Notes under the pieces: model-generated | Told to the model about the DNA's origin: nothing | Databases searched by the model: none | Seen by the model: only the letters and a program-made list of their open reading frames with translations | Program-made: the position numbers and the translations under genes | Shown here: in pieces, positions 9,301 through 18,255 of the stretch | Numbering within the stretch: the first letter of the stretch is position 1 | How the letters are laid out: every line of letters begins with the position of its first letter | Assembly (NCBI GenBank): GCA_963712165.1 | Contig: CAVQGY010000001.1 | Location: 496,001-560,000 of the forward strand | Source: B10-G9 sp963712165 | GTDB taxonomy: Bacteria > Chloroflexota > Anaerolineae > Anaerolineales > UBA11858 | Reading direction: 5' to 3' | DNA: 64,000 nucleotides

Positions 9301-9933
9301 ACGAACAGCCTGCTTCTGCAGGCTTCTCAAGCGGGGGCGAAGTTCGGAAAGAATATCCTCTACCCGATCCAGGTTGCGATGGGTCTTCTCCAGCCGTCTT
9401 TCCGCATCAGCCTTTCTGGATCGGTATAAACCAATACCTGCAGCTTCTTCGAACAACATTCGGCGTTCTTCCGCCTTGAGGGATAAAGCCGCATCTACTA
9501 ACCCCTGACCAATAATGGTATAAGTCCTATCTGCCAATCCTGACTGTCCCAGGAGCTCATATATATCCCTCAGGAGAACCTGCTGCCCATTGATCAGGTA
9601 TTCATTCTTCCCGTCGCGATATGCCCTGCGGGTGATCGTAACTTCGGAAAAATCGATCGGCAGCCAGCCGTCACTGTTATCAAAGACGATGGTAACTGCT
9701 GCCATACCGGCCCTGGGCCTCTGATCGGATCCTGAAAAGATCATGTCCAGGGTCTTTTTGCCCCGCAAAACTTTATAGGATTGCTCACCAAGCACCCAAC
9801 GGACAGCATCTGCAATATTGGATTTACCCGAACCGTTCGGGCCAACAATTACCGTGGTTTCATTTGCAAACTCAAAATTCGTTTTGGTCGCAAAGGTCTT
9901 GAATCCATTTAATTCGATCGACTTTAAGCGCAT
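6334..9933 (-). CDS. smc: Chromosome segregation protein SMC
   Basis: ATPase of the condensin-like complex that compacts and segregates the chromosome with ScpA/ScpB. The 1199 residues show the full architecture: N-terminal Walker A GPNGSGKSN near residue 32, a first long coiled coil (about 170-500), the hinge (GAVGTLSNFLEVP onward, about 515-670), a second coiled coil, and the C-terminal head with signature LSGGERSLIATALIFALL and Walker B FCVLDEVDAMLDESN. It is 6 bp downstream of rnc on the same strand, so the two are cotranscribed, a common arrangement in bacteria. Confidence 0.97.
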   Translation of the reverse strand: MRLKSIELNGFKTFATKTNFEFANETTVIVGPNGSGKSNIADAVRWVLGEQSYKVLRGKKTLDMIFSGSDQRPRAGMAAVTIVFDNSDGWLPIDFSEVTITRRAYRDGKNEYLINGQQVLLRDIYELLGQSGLADRTYTIIGQGLVDAALSLKAEERRMLFEEAAGIGLYRSRKADAERRLEKTHRNLDRVEDILSELRPRLRSLQKQAVRAEQFNQVKADLRVMLQEWYGYHWARVQDNLNKARILETKHKEELGEAREAQAKFDRELSENQAKVQSQRSRLNTWHRELAEHHNQKENISRERAVAEERIRSLDKRIQDLQTDQIRLEEEDQLARDRYEQSRGELEAAQANLEEYRQKGEEARGKLNEKRSQMTALEDEATEAKDKLNDTSNQQIRLRSQLNDRTEQLERKKTRLDSADDLIQSAKSDYDKIHAKYLALKEDYDQASKVMEKVDAELTGVQADRVDGEKVRQDLYNQLSQSKTQYSQWVAELNVIDQAEQKLTGYADGAKLLLTKSRDGKLPGAVGTLSNFLEVPEELERAIAAALGDYLDAVILERGRDSEQALDLLLAETTKGVLLPLNRLVTLDRPVIDQNIPGLIGIAADLVKTPPKYRPAIDLLLGRVFILKDKEDLKRVLRDQPPGSKAVTLQGEVYHATGEIIAGNEGQSGVLARSRERKSWQGKIAGASDQIEKLEKSLTQVDEKLAEINQIEQDLKEEYASAKANLSGIDGIFREITLDHNTAERQVEWEKTQHRALVDEIAGDEKEILRLRGELEKTQTDINLAQELVSKLSGDLRGYSLDEEREELAHWETQVAVATRAMDDIKQRLSEREHAAMDAGRKVEENKQLEDEYKEQIQSLKEETSFLEDGEKTIQNEITELRSLIDETDQDLSKDEAEQKELQSQEAQARRILNQAERSYAQADINLTRNREKLESIQERIREDIGLVELEYKEDISGPTPLPLDGYVQKLPVVEEISKDLGSTIREQRAQLRRLGAINPEAQDEYHEVNHRHEFLTEQLADLRKAEADLKEVIAELDVLMEREFRKTFEAVAVEFKDIFAQLFGGGKGQLILSDPQDLTGSGVDINIRLPGRRMQGLSLLSGGERSLIATALIFALLRISPTPFCVLDEVDAMLDESNVARFRKLIRELSSETQFIVITHNRNTVEVADVIYGIIMADDSSSQVLSLKLDEVDEVIDS

Positions 9934-9939
9934 GAAACC

Positions 9940-10680
9940 TCAGTTAATCTTGTGGTTATTATTTTTCATTCTGGATATTTGATCGAGAGCCTTTTGAGCT
10001 GCGTGTTTACTGGCTTCCCGCTTACTGTATCCTTCTCCGACTCCATCCACCACATCCGCGATCCTGACTTCAACCGTGAAGATCTTCTCATGATCTGGGC
10101 CAGATTCTTTGATAGTCTCATATTCCGGAGAATCAATTCCACGAGCTTGGGTCCATTCCTGGAGCAGGCTTTTCGGATCACGAGGATGCCCTCCAACCAG
10201 GATCTTCTCTACAGCCCTGGATAAGTAGGGTTCAAAAAAAAGCTCCACCGCTTCGATCCCTTGATCGAGATATAATCCACCAATCAGGGCTTCAAAACCA
10301 GCACACAGAAGCGCATCTCTCAAGCGTCCGCCAGATACGATCTCTCCCTGTCCCAGGCGAATTGCCCTGCCTAGATCGATCAAACGGGCAAACTCAGCCA
10401 GCTGTTCCGTCCTCACCAGCGCTGTTCTCACCAAGGTGAGATCACCCTCGGTCATTTCAGGATAATGGTGGTAAAGCCAGGCACCAACGATAAAATCCAG
10501 GACAGCGTCTCCCAGAAATTCCAGCCGTTCATTATCTTCCAGGGCATGAGGATTCTCATTGATATAGGATCGATGAGTCAAAGCCCGGGTCAATAAGATT
10601 TGGTTCTTAAATCCCAACCCTATTCTGTTATTAAATTCTTGGGGAGATTCCAATCCACCTTGATTTCCTGACTGGTTCAT
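9940..10680 (-). CDS. rnc: Ribonuclease III
   Basis: Double-strand-specific endoribonuclease that processes rRNA precursors and structured mRNAs. The 246 residues contain the catalytic signature NERLEFLGDAVLDFIV (about residues 43-58), the second acidic cluster around FEALIGGLYLDQG, and a C-terminal double-stranded-RNA-binding domain ending SKREASKHAAQKALDQI. Length and domain order are typical. It is the first gene of the rnc-smc pair. Confidence 0.96.
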   Translation of the reverse strand: MNQSGNQGGLESPQEFNNRIGLGFKNQILLTRALTHRSYINENPHALEDNERLEFLGDAVLDFIVGAWLYHHYPEMTEGDLTLVRTALVRTEQLAEFARLIDLGRAIRLGQGEIVSGGRLRDALLCAGFEALIGGLYLDQGIEAVELFFEPYLSRAVEKILVGGHPRDPKSLLQEWTQARGIDSPEYETIKESGPDHEKIFTVEVRIADVVDGVGEGYSKREASKHAAQKALDQISRMKNNNHKIN

Positions 10681-10816
10681 GACCTGTCTCCGTGGAACTC
10701 AGGGTCAGCCAAACTCTTCAATGATCCTGGAGAGGTTCGCTGTCCATCAGTTCAACCTGCTTGCTTCATTCCCGATAAGTTCTTATTATACCCAATGGTA
10801 TTGGAGAGGCAACGGT

Positions 10817-11902
10817 TCAATCATTTTTTAGACCATGCCCGGTGATAACACAGACTACTGGTTCAGGCATATCCGGAGGAAGTTTTCTCAAACCATCCCA
10901 GACAAGCGCTGAAGTCATTTCAGCGTATATGCCCAGAGAGGCCAATGACCTCTGCCCATCATGGATCCCATCCTCAGCCACATTCAAGAAGGTTCCTTTA
11001 CTATCACGTACGGCGAACAGGACCTGTTCACCATGGTATGGATCAGCGATAGCTACTCCCTCTGCCAGTGTTTTACTTTCTTTGGCAGCGGTATGATATA
11101 TCTGTTGACCTTGGTATGCCTGATAGAGTGGATCACAGGCAGCTGCCTGGACGCCAATCAATCTGGGTAGATGAGTGATGGCACCGCTCTTTAACAAAGC
11201 CTGGAATCCCAGCCATATCCCAATCAAGAGACTTCCGTGGCCGACTGGAACAAGCACTGTGCCAGGAGCTGCTCCTACATCGTCCAATAATTCATAAGCT
11301 ATGGTAGCGACTCCTGCCGTTCCATGAGGGAGGTAGGCGTGACTGGCATATACCGATCCTTGATCGACTTCATTCAGAACAGCCTCAGCTGCTTTGGATC
11401 GAGGTCCTGGTACAGGGATCACTTCCGCTCCATAACTTTCGATCTGGGTCCTCTTTGGTCCAGAGGCAGAAGCAGGTATGAATATTTTCCCCTTGATGCC
11501 TGCCCTGGAAGCATAGGCCGCAAAAGAAGCTCCCGCATTCCCAGAGGAATCCTCTACAGTTTTATCGATACCTGCTGCCAGGAGCCAGCTAGCCAGCACA
11601 GCTGATCCGCGATCCTTAAATGACCCGCTAGGATTGAGGCTTTCCAGTTTAAAACCAACCCGTTTGTCAAAACAATTCGACCAAACCAGGGGTGTGCTCC
11701 CCTCTCCCAATGTCACAATGGGCGCCTTGTCAGGGAGAGAAAACCCTGTTCTGTACCTCCAGATTCCTGGTTGGGTGGAATCGATATCCTGGGTAGAAAA
11801 CGTTAATCCCTCCGGGAATCCATATAAGCCACCACAGGCAGGACAGCGGTGGGGAAAAGGGGATACAGGGAAGGGTTGATTACAATTTCGGCAGCAGATC
11901 AT
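10817..11902 (-). CDS. thrC: Threonine synthase
   Basis: PLP enzyme that converts O-phosphohomoserine to threonine in the cytoplasm. The 361-residue protein begins with a short zinc-ribbon-like segment (Cys pairs within residues 3-7 and 20-23), common in this type. The PLP-binding lysine is in NPSGSFKDRG (Lys96), followed by a DSSGNAGASFAAYASRAG phosphate-binding region and GTAGVATIAYE. The closest alternative is another fold-II PLP enzyme such as threonine dehydratase, but the zinc ribbon plus GEGSTPL favour threonine synthase. It is followed 55 bp upstream on the same strand by a MoaD-like gene; no link in function is evident. Confidence 0.9.
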   Translation of the reverse strand: MICCRNCNQPFPVSPFPHRCPACGGLYGFPEGLTFSTQDIDSTQPGIWRYRTGFSLPDKAPIVTLGEGSTPLVWSNCFDKRVGFKLESLNPSGSFKDRGSAVLASWLLAAGIDKTVEDSSGNAGASFAAYASRAGIKGKIFIPASASGPKRTQIESYGAEVIPVPGPRSKAAEAVLNEVDQGSVYASHAYLPHGTAGVATIAYELLDDVGAAPGTVLVPVGHGSLLIGIWLGFQALLKSGAITHLPRLIGVQAAACDPLYQAYQGQQIYHTAAKESKTLAEGVAIADPYHGEQVLFAVRDSKGTFLNVAEDGIHDGQRSLASLGIYAEMTSALVWDGLRKLPPDMPEPVVCVITGHGLKND

Positions 11903-11957
11903 ATCATCTAGTAAAACTTACATTGCCTATACGCAAGAAACCTGTCTAAACTCCAAC

Positions 11958-12206
11958 TCAACCACCTGTAACATAGGGGAAAAAAGCCACTTCTGCTTGA
12001 TCAGGGATGAGTGTGCTGTCATCACTGAAGACCTGGTTTACCGAAGCCAGCATACCTTCGATAGTTCCAACGGCTTCGGGAAATAAGAGAGCTATTTCCT
12101 TTTTTAGATCCTCAACACTAGCTCCAGAAGGCAGTTTGACCTGGATATACTTTTTCCCGACTCGCGCCCGGATCGTTGAAAAAAACATCACTCTAACAGA
12201 GATCAT
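11958..12206 (-). CDS. MoaD/ThiS-family ubiquitin-like sulfur carrier
   Basis: An 82-residue beta-grasp protein that ends in the Gly-Gly pair (PYVTGG) used to carry thiocarboxylate sulfur. The pattern VRVMFFSTIRARVGKK, PSGASVEDLKKEI and a late VAFFPYVTGG fits MoaD, the small subunit of molybdopterin synthase, better than ThiS. No moaE, thiS or E1-like gene is nearby, so the pathway (molybdenum cofactor or another sulfur transfer) remains open. Confidence 0.85.
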   Translation of the reverse strand: MISVRVMFFSTIRARVGKKYIQVKLPSGASVEDLKKEIALLFPEAVGTIEGMLASVNQVFSDDSTLIPDQAEVAFFPYVTGG

Positions 12207-12361
12207 CGATCACCATTTATGCCAATTATCTCGAAAAATCCTTTACTAAACCCTGCCGCAATTATACCTTACCTGACCTCTCGCCTACCCCTCTTCTGAA
12301 TCCACTACCAGAGGGTTCAACCTGGATTTTGCCGCTCTCCCATCGCTGATATAAACCCCAG

Positions 12362-12370
12362 TGTTATAAT
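12362..12370 (+). promoter_or_regulatory. Extended -10 promoter of ftsY
   Basis: The sequence reads TG-T-TATAAT (TATAAT at 12365-12370). The ATG at 12378 begins 8 nt after the -10 box, where transcription would be expected to start. The ftsY mRNA would then be leaderless. Confidence 0.6.
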
Positions 12371-12377
12371 GCAGTCG

Positions 12378-13301
12378 ATGGACGACAATCAAAATAAATG
12401 GCTCACAGGACTGGCCCGAACACGCAAATCAACCTTTGGGAAAATCGCTGCTTTTTTTGGAGCCAGTGAGATCACCGCTGCCACCTGGGAAGACCTGGAA
12501 TCCCTCTTGATCCAATCTGATATCGGTGTTAACACGAGCCTGAACGTTATTGAACAGGTCAAGATCCAGGCGGAGCAGGGTGGAGTCCTGCGCGCAGATG
12601 AGCTTCACGGCCTTCTAAAAGCCGAACTTCTCAGCCGCTTAATGGTACCGGAAGCGCAGGAGTGGAATCACCGACCTAGCGTTTTGCTGGTTGTTGGGGT
12701 GAACGGTTCAGGAAAAACAACCACACTCGCTAAACTCGGTAAGTACTACCAGGCTGAAGGCTTAAACCCCCTCTTTGTTGCTGGGGACACATACCGGGCA
12801 GCTGCAACCGAACAGCTGCAAATCTGGGGCGATCGATTGGGTATCCCTGTGATCTCCGGCCAACCACATGGAGATCCTGGCGCAGTGGTTTATGATGGGA
12901 TTCAAGCCGCCCTGGCCAGGAAAAAAGACCTGGTTTTGATCGATACCGCTGGACGCCTTCACACACGCTTCAACTTGATGGAAGAGTTGAAGAAGGTTCA
13001 CAGGGTAGCGGGTAAATCCCTCCCCGGAGCTCCCCAGGCATGCTGGCTGGTCATGGATGCCACAACCGGGCAAAACGCTATCCAACAGGCTCGGTCCTTC
13101 CTGGAAGCGATCCCCCTGAATGGCATTGTGCTCGCTAAACTGGACTCTACAGCCAAAGGAGGCCTGGCCTTTGCGATCCAGGAAGAACTTGGTCTCCCGA
13201 TCCACTTTGCGGGACTGGGTGAGACCTCCGACGATCTGGTACCTTTCAGTCCAGAAGCGTTCGTGGAAAGTATCTTAGATCAGGATAGAAATGGACATTA
13301 A
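12378..13301 (+). CDS. ftsY: Signal recognition particle receptor FtsY
   Basis: SRP-type GTPase that receives ribosome-nascent chain complexes at the membrane. About 307 residues: an N domain of four helices, then the G domain with G1 GVNGSGKTTT, the insertion-box region GDTYRAAATEQLQ, G3 DTAGR and AKLDSTAKGG. The long acidic A domain of E. coli FtsY is absent, as in many other phyla. I prefer ATG 12378 over the in-frame ATG at 12369 because the latter lies inside the -10 box. No ribosome site is visible, which fits a leaderless message. It overlaps the next gene by 11 bp. Confidence 0.94.
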   Translation: MDDNQNKWLTGLARTRKSTFGKIAAFFGASEITAATWEDLESLLIQSDIGVNTSLNVIEQVKIQAEQGGVLRADELHGLLKAELLSRLMVPEAQEWNHRPSVLLVVGVNGSGKTTTLAKLGKYYQAEGLNPLFVAGDTYRAAATEQLQIWGDRLGIPVISGQPHGDPGAVVYDGIQAALARKKDLVLIDTAGRLHTRFNLMEELKKVHRVAGKSLPGAPQACWLVMDATTGQNAIQQARSFLEAIPLNGIVLAKLDSTAKGGLAFAIQEELGLPIHFAGLGETSDDLVPFSPEAFVESILDQDRNGH

Positions 13302-14016
13302 ACTAAAAAGATATCAGAGCGATTTTTCACATTCCTACTGTCTGGGTGTTTACCCTACCCTGGAGCTGATCGCGAATCAACCCCAGTCGATCCTGGGAAT
13401 CCTTCTTCATAGCAAGGGCTCAAAGAACCAGGGGATAGATAAGATACGCAAGCTGGCAAGCAATCTCCAAATCGACGTCCAGGAAAATGATCACCTTGTT
13501 GAGAAATTATCCCAGAGAGGGAATACCTATGCACTGGGAGTGTTCAAGAAGTACAAAACGCCGATCCAACCCCATGAGAACCATCTGGTCCTTGTAAACC
13601 CATCCAGCATGGGGAATCTTGGAACAATAATGCGGACCATGCTCGGTTTCAATTTCAGAGATCTGGCTATCATCGAGCCAGCAGCTGATGCCTTCCATCC
13701 CAAAGTCATCCGCGCCTCTATGGGCGCTTGTTTCCAGGTACGGATCCAGACATTCCGTTCTTTTACGGATTATTGGGGATCCCAAGCTAATCACAACCTT
13801 TATCTATTGATGACTGATGGTAAAATTAGCCTTCTGGAAGCAAATCTTGAACGGCCTTATGCACTGGTCTTTGGTGATGAATCTAGCGGGTTAGGGGAAG
13901 AATATCACCAGTTTGGCACCAGTCTGAGGATCCCCCAGTCTGAGGTAGTGGATTCTTTGAATCTGGCCCTAGCTGTAGGTATCACCCTCTACCAGGGGTG
14001 GACTCAGACTCAATAG
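13291..14016 (+). CDS. TrmH/SpoU-family RNA methyltransferase
   Basis: SPOUT-class enzyme predicted to methylate the 2'-hydroxyl of a ribose in rRNA or tRNA using S-adenosylmethionine. The 241 residues include a poorly conserved N-terminal substrate-binding part and a C-terminal knotted domain with the three family motifs: NPSSMGNLGTIMRTM, ALVFGDESSGLGEEY, and RIPQSEVVDSLNLALAVGI. The usual Asn-Pro-x-Asn-x-Gly of motif 1 reads Asn-Pro-Ser-Ser-Met-Gly here. The start overlaps the end of ftsY, so translation is probably coupled. The exact target RNA is unknown. Confidence 0.86.
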   Translation: MDIKLKRYQSDFSHSYCLGVYPTLELIANQPQSILGILLHSKGSKNQGIDKIRKLASNLQIDVQENDHLVEKLSQRGNTYALGVFKKYKTPIQPHENHLVLVNPSSMGNLGTIMRTMLGFNFRDLAIIEPAADAFHPKVIRASMGACFQVRIQTFRSFTDYWGSQANHNLYLLMTDGKISLLEANLERPYALVFGDESSGLGEEYHQFGTSLRIPQSEVVDSLNLALAVGITLYQGWTQTQ

Positions 14017-14070
14017 TCAATATGACCCGGTATTCCAGGGACGGAATTAAGTATTCAATGGAGAATGAAG

Positions 14071-15166
14071 ATGGAAGACCTAGCCAGTATTCTTACAGAA
14101 AGTCAGAAAAAGATCCAAAATCTACTGGAGCGTCTTTGACATAGCTGGAAAGAAAATCAAACTAGAAAAACTCAGGAAAGAATCCCAGACAACAGACTTG
14201 TGGGATAACCAGACCAGGGCAAGAAAAGTCATGAAAACGCTTTCTGCCCTGGAGAATGAATTGAAGGGATGGGCCATTCTTGAAAACCGCCTTGCTGACG
14301 CAAAGGAATTGATCGAGCTATCTGATCCTTCCCTGGAAGAGGATCTGACCAAAGAGATCATAGCTCTTCAGGGGGAAATTGAGAAAAGGGAATTTGACGC
14401 CATGCTTGCCGGCGAATACGACCGGGGAGATGCCCTGCTTGCCATCCACGCTGGTGCCGGGGGGAATGACGCCCAAGATTGGGCAGAAATGGTTCAGCGT
14501 ATGTATCTGCGTTGGGCGGAAAAACGCGGATTCGAAACGGAGACCCTGGACCTCACACCGGGAGAGGAAGCGGGAATAAAAAGCGCTACCATCTCTATCC
14601 AGGGATTGTACGCCTTCGGTTATCTAAGATCAGAAAAAGGCGTCCACCGTTTGGTCCGAATCTCGCCTTTTGATTCTTCAAACCGGCGCCATACTTCCTT
14701 TATTATGGTAGAGATCCTCCCCCTGGTCGAAGATGATGAATCCATCAAGATCAATCCTAACGACTTGCGGATCGATACATTCCGCTCAGGTGGAGCCGGA
14801 GGTCAGAGCGTGCAAAAGAACGATACTGCGGTCCGGATCACCCATATTCCCACCGGGATTGTTGCCAGCTGCCAGAATGAGCGCTCCCAAACCCAAAACA
14901 GGGAAATGGCAATGAAGGTGCTCAGAGGCCGTCTGCTGGCTTTAAAACAGCAGGAGCGGAAAGAAAAGATCGAAGAGCTGAGAGGGGAATACCAAAAAGC
15001 AGAATGGGGCAGTCAAATACGATCTTATGTGCTGCACCCCTACCATATGGTCAAAGATCATCGAACAGATTTCGAAATGGGCAATACGGAAGCTGTCCTG
15101 GATGGTGATCTTGATCCTTTTATTGAGAGCTACCTCAGAATGACCCTGGGTGATAAAACCCCGTAA
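14071..15166 (+). CDS. prfB: Peptide chain release factor 2 (programmed +1 frameshift)
   Basis: Recognises UGA and UAA stop codons and triggers peptide release. The first 22 codons run from ATG 14071 to a UGA at 14137-14139. Translation then has to shift +1 at CTT-TGA-C to continue through about 343 further codons to 15166. The main frame contains the codon-recognition region and the catalytic GGQ motif (SGGAGGQSVQKND). This autoregulatory arrangement is the classic one for RF2: low RF2 slows UGA reading and favours the shift. The two frames together give a full-length product of about 364 residues. Confidence 0.96.
14126..14140 (+). promoter_or_regulatory. RF2 programmed frameshift site
   Basis: The slippery CTT codon (14134-14136) is followed by TGA-C, the poor-context stop typical of prfB. 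A Shine-Dalgarno-like GGAG at 14128-14131 lies three to four bases upstream of CTT, the spacing known to stimulate the shift in E. coli. Confidence 0.92.
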
Positions 15167-15266
15167 CGGTTCACCCTCCCAGGGTTGTAAAGAATGCGTT
15201 CCATAGGTGAGAAGATTCAAGTCAGATCGATCCTGGTTTGATCCCATATGGGAGAGGAGGTTCTTG

Positions 15267-17798
15267 ATGGCAAAGAAAATTGGACGTGGCTTCATTTTTA
15301 CCTTGCTTATTCTGGGACTATTGGCTGGCGCGGTAGCTCTGATTGCCCCCCCCATTATAAAAAACAAATCAAAGATGTCCTTTCCTGTAGTTGAGGGAGA
15401 GTTACAAATACCTGGACTGGATGGCGAGGTCAGGATCTACAGGGATGCCTACGGAATTCCCCAGATCTATGCCACCACACACCATGATCTATTTTTTGCC
15501 CAGGGATTCGTTCATGCCCAGGACCGCTTCTGGCAGATGGACTTCTGGCGTCATCTCGGTGCCGGCAGGTTGGCAGAAATGCTTGGAAAACCGATGTTGG
15601 AAACGGATCGGTTTTTACGCACCCTGGGATGGGAACGGATTGCTGAGCAAGAGCTGGATTTGCTTGGCGATGACAAGATAGCAATCCTGGATGCTTATTC
15701 TGCAGGCGTAAATGAATATCTGAGCATGGTCAGCGGGCCATCTTTGAGCCTGGAATATTATTTTCTGGATCTGATCAACAAGGATTATCAGCCGGCTCCC
15801 TGGACGCCCATCAATAGTCTCACCTGGGCAAAAGCGATGGCCTGGGATTTAAGGTCCAATCTCGATACTGAGATCGACCGGGCACTCATGCTTAAAACAC
15901 TGCCAAGAAATCAATTGGAGATGATCTATCCCCCCTACCCAGAGGACCACCCTGTGATTGTGCCCGGCTATCAAGTAAGAAGCGCGGAAAATAAGAGCAC
16001 TACCATCATAGAAGAGCCATCCACTGAGAGTATCACATCCCTATTATCAACTGTATTCCTCCAACTTGATGCCAGCCTATCCAGCCTGGACCAGCTCAGC
16101 GGCGGAGGGTTCGAATCAGTCGGATCCAATAGCTGGGCTATCAGTGGGGACCTGACCGATACCGGAAAACCCTACCTGGCGAACGATCCCCACCTGGGAT
16201 CGCAAATGCCATCGATCTGGTATGAGGTAGGATTGCACTGCCTGGAGATCACTGATAGCTGCCAGCTCAATGTCGCTGGATTCTCATTTGCCGGGGCGCC
16301 CGGCATTGTCATCGGTCATAATGATCGCATTGCCTGGGGTTTTACCAACACAGGTCCAGACGTAATGGACCTCTATATAGAGAAGATCAATCCTGAAAAT
16401 CCGGGTCAGTATCTTACACCTGATGGCTGGGTCGATCTGGAAATAGTCCGGGAGACCATTCAGGTCGCGGGGGATGAACCGGTCGAACTTGAGGTGTACC
16501 TCTCCAAACACGGCCCGGTGATCGGATCCGTTTATGGGCTGGAAGATTTCGGCGAAGAAAGCGGGTTGGCAATCCCTGAGAATTACGCGCTGACATTGCG
16601 GTGGACTGCATTGGAACCCAGCTGCATCTTCTGCTCCATCTGGGATATCAACCTGGCTGGGAATTGGGAAGAATTCCGGGAAGCTACCAAGGAATTCGCG
16701 GTGCCATCCCAGAATCTGATCTATGCCGATGTGGATGGCAATATTGCCTACCAGATGCCTGGTAGGATCCCCATCCGCGTGGATGGCCATTACGGCATGC
16801 TCCCTGTTCCAGGCTGGAACGATGAATATGAATGGCAGGGTTATATCCCCTTTGAAGACCTGCCCTTTACTTTGAACCCATCTGCAGGTTATATCGTAAC
16901 TGCCAATAACGCAGTGGTAGATGAAAGCTACCCCTACTTGATCACAAAACAATGGAATTACGGATTCCGGGCCAGCCGGATCGTCACTATGCTGAAAAGC
17001 GCCCAGGACCCCATCTCTCTGAATGATCTGAAGAAAATGCAGGGCGATAACTATGACGAGCTGGCTGCTATCCTTGTCCCCCTGATCCTGGAACAGCCCT
17101 ACACAGATCCTGATCTTCTGGCAGCCCAGGATCTGCTCCGGGGGTGGGACTATCAGGCAGACCTGGATTCCGCTCCAGCCGCCCTGTACATGGTTTTCTG
17201 GCAGCATTTTACCGATAATGCTGCCAATGATAATCTGCCAGGTGATTTCCAAATTGGCGTGGAATCCAGGGCAAAAGAAATCATTCGCCAACTGCTCGCC
17301 GAACCTGATAATCCCTGGTGGAATGATACTTCTACACCAGAACGGGAATACCTGGAGGATATCCTTCAGCTGACCCTGGAAGAATCCTACAAGGAGCTGG
17401 TGAAAAGCCAGGGCAAAGATCCCACCGGCTGGCAGTGGGGTGAACTGCATACGGTCACATTCATCCACCAGGTTATGGACAGCTTCCCCTTTGTCAGAAA
17501 TACCTTCAACCGCGGACCATTCCAAACCTCCGGTGGAAACGAGATCGTCAACGCTACCGGCTGGGACCCGGATAATCCCTACCTGGTAGATTGGCTGCCA
17601 TCCATGCGCATGATCATCGACCTGGGCAATCTGGATAATTCACTCAGCATCCACACCACCGGTCAATCCGGCCACGCCTACCACCCCCACTATATCGACA
17701 TGGCAGAGTTGTGGCGCAAGATCTACTACCACCCCATGCCCTGGGATTTCCGGCGCATCCAGAGCCAGGCAGAAGCCCTGCTGATCCTACGGCCATAA
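15267..17798 (+). CDS. Penicillin acylase family amidohydrolase
   Basis: Ntn hydrolase that matures by self-cleavage into alpha and beta chains and cleaves amides such as penicillins or acyl-homoserine lactones; the natural substrate here is unknown. I chose ATG 15267, which follows GAGGAGG, over an upstream in-frame ATG. The 843-residue product begins with an uncleaved-looking membrane anchor (residues 9-30). The alpha-chain motif AQGFVHAQDRFWQMDFWR is present. The predicted beta-chain nucleophile is Ser287 in VGSNSWAISG, followed by PYLANDPHLG. The catalytic-domain motif GAPGIVIGHNDRIAWGFTN also fits. It is probably exported and tethered to the outer face of the membrane. Confidence 0.93.
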   Translation: MAKKIGRGFIFTLLILGLLAGAVALIAPPIIKNKSKMSFPVVEGELQIPGLDGEVRIYRDAYGIPQIYATTHHDLFFAQGFVHAQDRFWQMDFWRHLGAGRLAEMLGKPMLETDRFLRTLGWERIAEQELDLLGDDKIAILDAYSAGVNEYLSMVSGPSLSLEYYFLDLINKDYQPAPWTPINSLTWAKAMAWDLRSNLDTEIDRALMLKTLPRNQLEMIYPPYPEDHPVIVPGYQVRSAENKSTTIIEEPSTESITSLLSTVFLQLDASLSSLDQLSGGGFESVGSNSWAISGDLTDTGKPYLANDPHLGSQMPSIWYEVGLHCLEITDSCQLNVAGFSFAGAPGIVIGHNDRIAWGFTNTGPDVMDLYIEKINPENPGQYLTPDGWVDLEIVRETIQVAGDEPVELEVYLSKHGPVIGSVYGLEDFGEESGLAIPENYALTLRWTALEPSCIFCSIWDINLAGNWEEFREATKEFAVPSQNLIYADVDGNIAYQMPGRIPIRVDGHYGMLPVPGWNDEYEWQGYIPFEDLPFTLNPSAGYIVTANNAVVDESYPYLITKQWNYGFRASRIVTMLKSAQDPISLNDLKKMQGDNYDELAAILVPLILEQPYTDPDLLAAQDLLRGWDYQADLDSAPAALYMVFWQHFTDNAANDNLPGDFQIGVESRAKEIIRQLLAEPDNPWWNDTSTPEREYLEDILQLTLEESYKELVKSQGKDPTGWQWGELHTVTFIHQVMDSFPFVRNTFNRGPFQTSGGNEIVNATGWDPDNPYLVDWLPSMRMIIDLGNLDNSLSIHTTGQSGHAYHPHYIDMAELWRKIYYHPMPWDFRRIQSQAEALLILRP

Positions 17799-17862
17799 TT
17801 ATAGGAAAGCGGCCCAAACGCTCTACTACCGGGATGGAATAAGAGGAAATTGAAACACCCTC

Positions 17863-17905
17863 TTGCCATCCCGGAGTTCTTTGGTTATAATACGAACAAA
17901 TGTTC
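17863..17905 (+). promoter_or_regulatory. Promoter with degenerate SOS box, first copy
   Basis: TTGCCA (17863-17868), a 17-nt spacer and TATAAT (17886-17891) form a good sigma-70 promoter. GAACAAATGTTC (17894-17905) follows; it differs by one base from the perfect palindrome in the second copy at 21294. The layout is identical to that copy. Confidence 0.7.
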
Positions 17906-18255
17906 TATTATCATACAGAGAGCCATGCTTCCAACACGTGTTTTGAATTCCATCAGATACCTGTTTCAGCCGGCCCACTTTGTCAAATTGGATCAGCCTC
18001 TCAGCCTGGCTCTTTCCCGTCTGGCCGAGGAAGAGAAACAGCCTCTCAACGAAGTGGGGCAGAAAATGCTGAATTTTGCCCTCCAGCATCGCCAGGAAGC
18101 TGCCCTGAACCTGAAAACCTGGCAGGCTCTCACTCCCCGGGAAAAAGAGATCACCGCCCTGGCCTGTCTGAGCTACACCAACAAGGAAATCGCTGGCCGG
18201 CTGTTCATTTCCCCGGCCACGGTGAAGACCCATCTGCGCAACGCCAAACGCAAGT
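17877..18255 (+). repeat. Direct repeat, first copy (promoter plus HTH gene)
   Basis: This 379-bp segment matches 21277-21655 at a constant offset of 3,400 bp with no indels. The -10 box is identical. The leader between the SOS box and the ATG has diverged a good deal, whereas the coding part after about codon 15 is nearly identical. Identity breaks at 18255. Confidence 0.9.

Noticed and set aside
8731..9429. Plus-strand reading frame opposite smc
   Set aside because: Shadow of the coiled-coil coding sequence, with an unlikely Phe/Leu-rich composition.
16284..17525. Long minus-strand reading frame inside the penicillin acylase gene
   Set aside because: It is a 413-codon shadow with low-complexity composition. 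The plus-strand gene has all family motifs.
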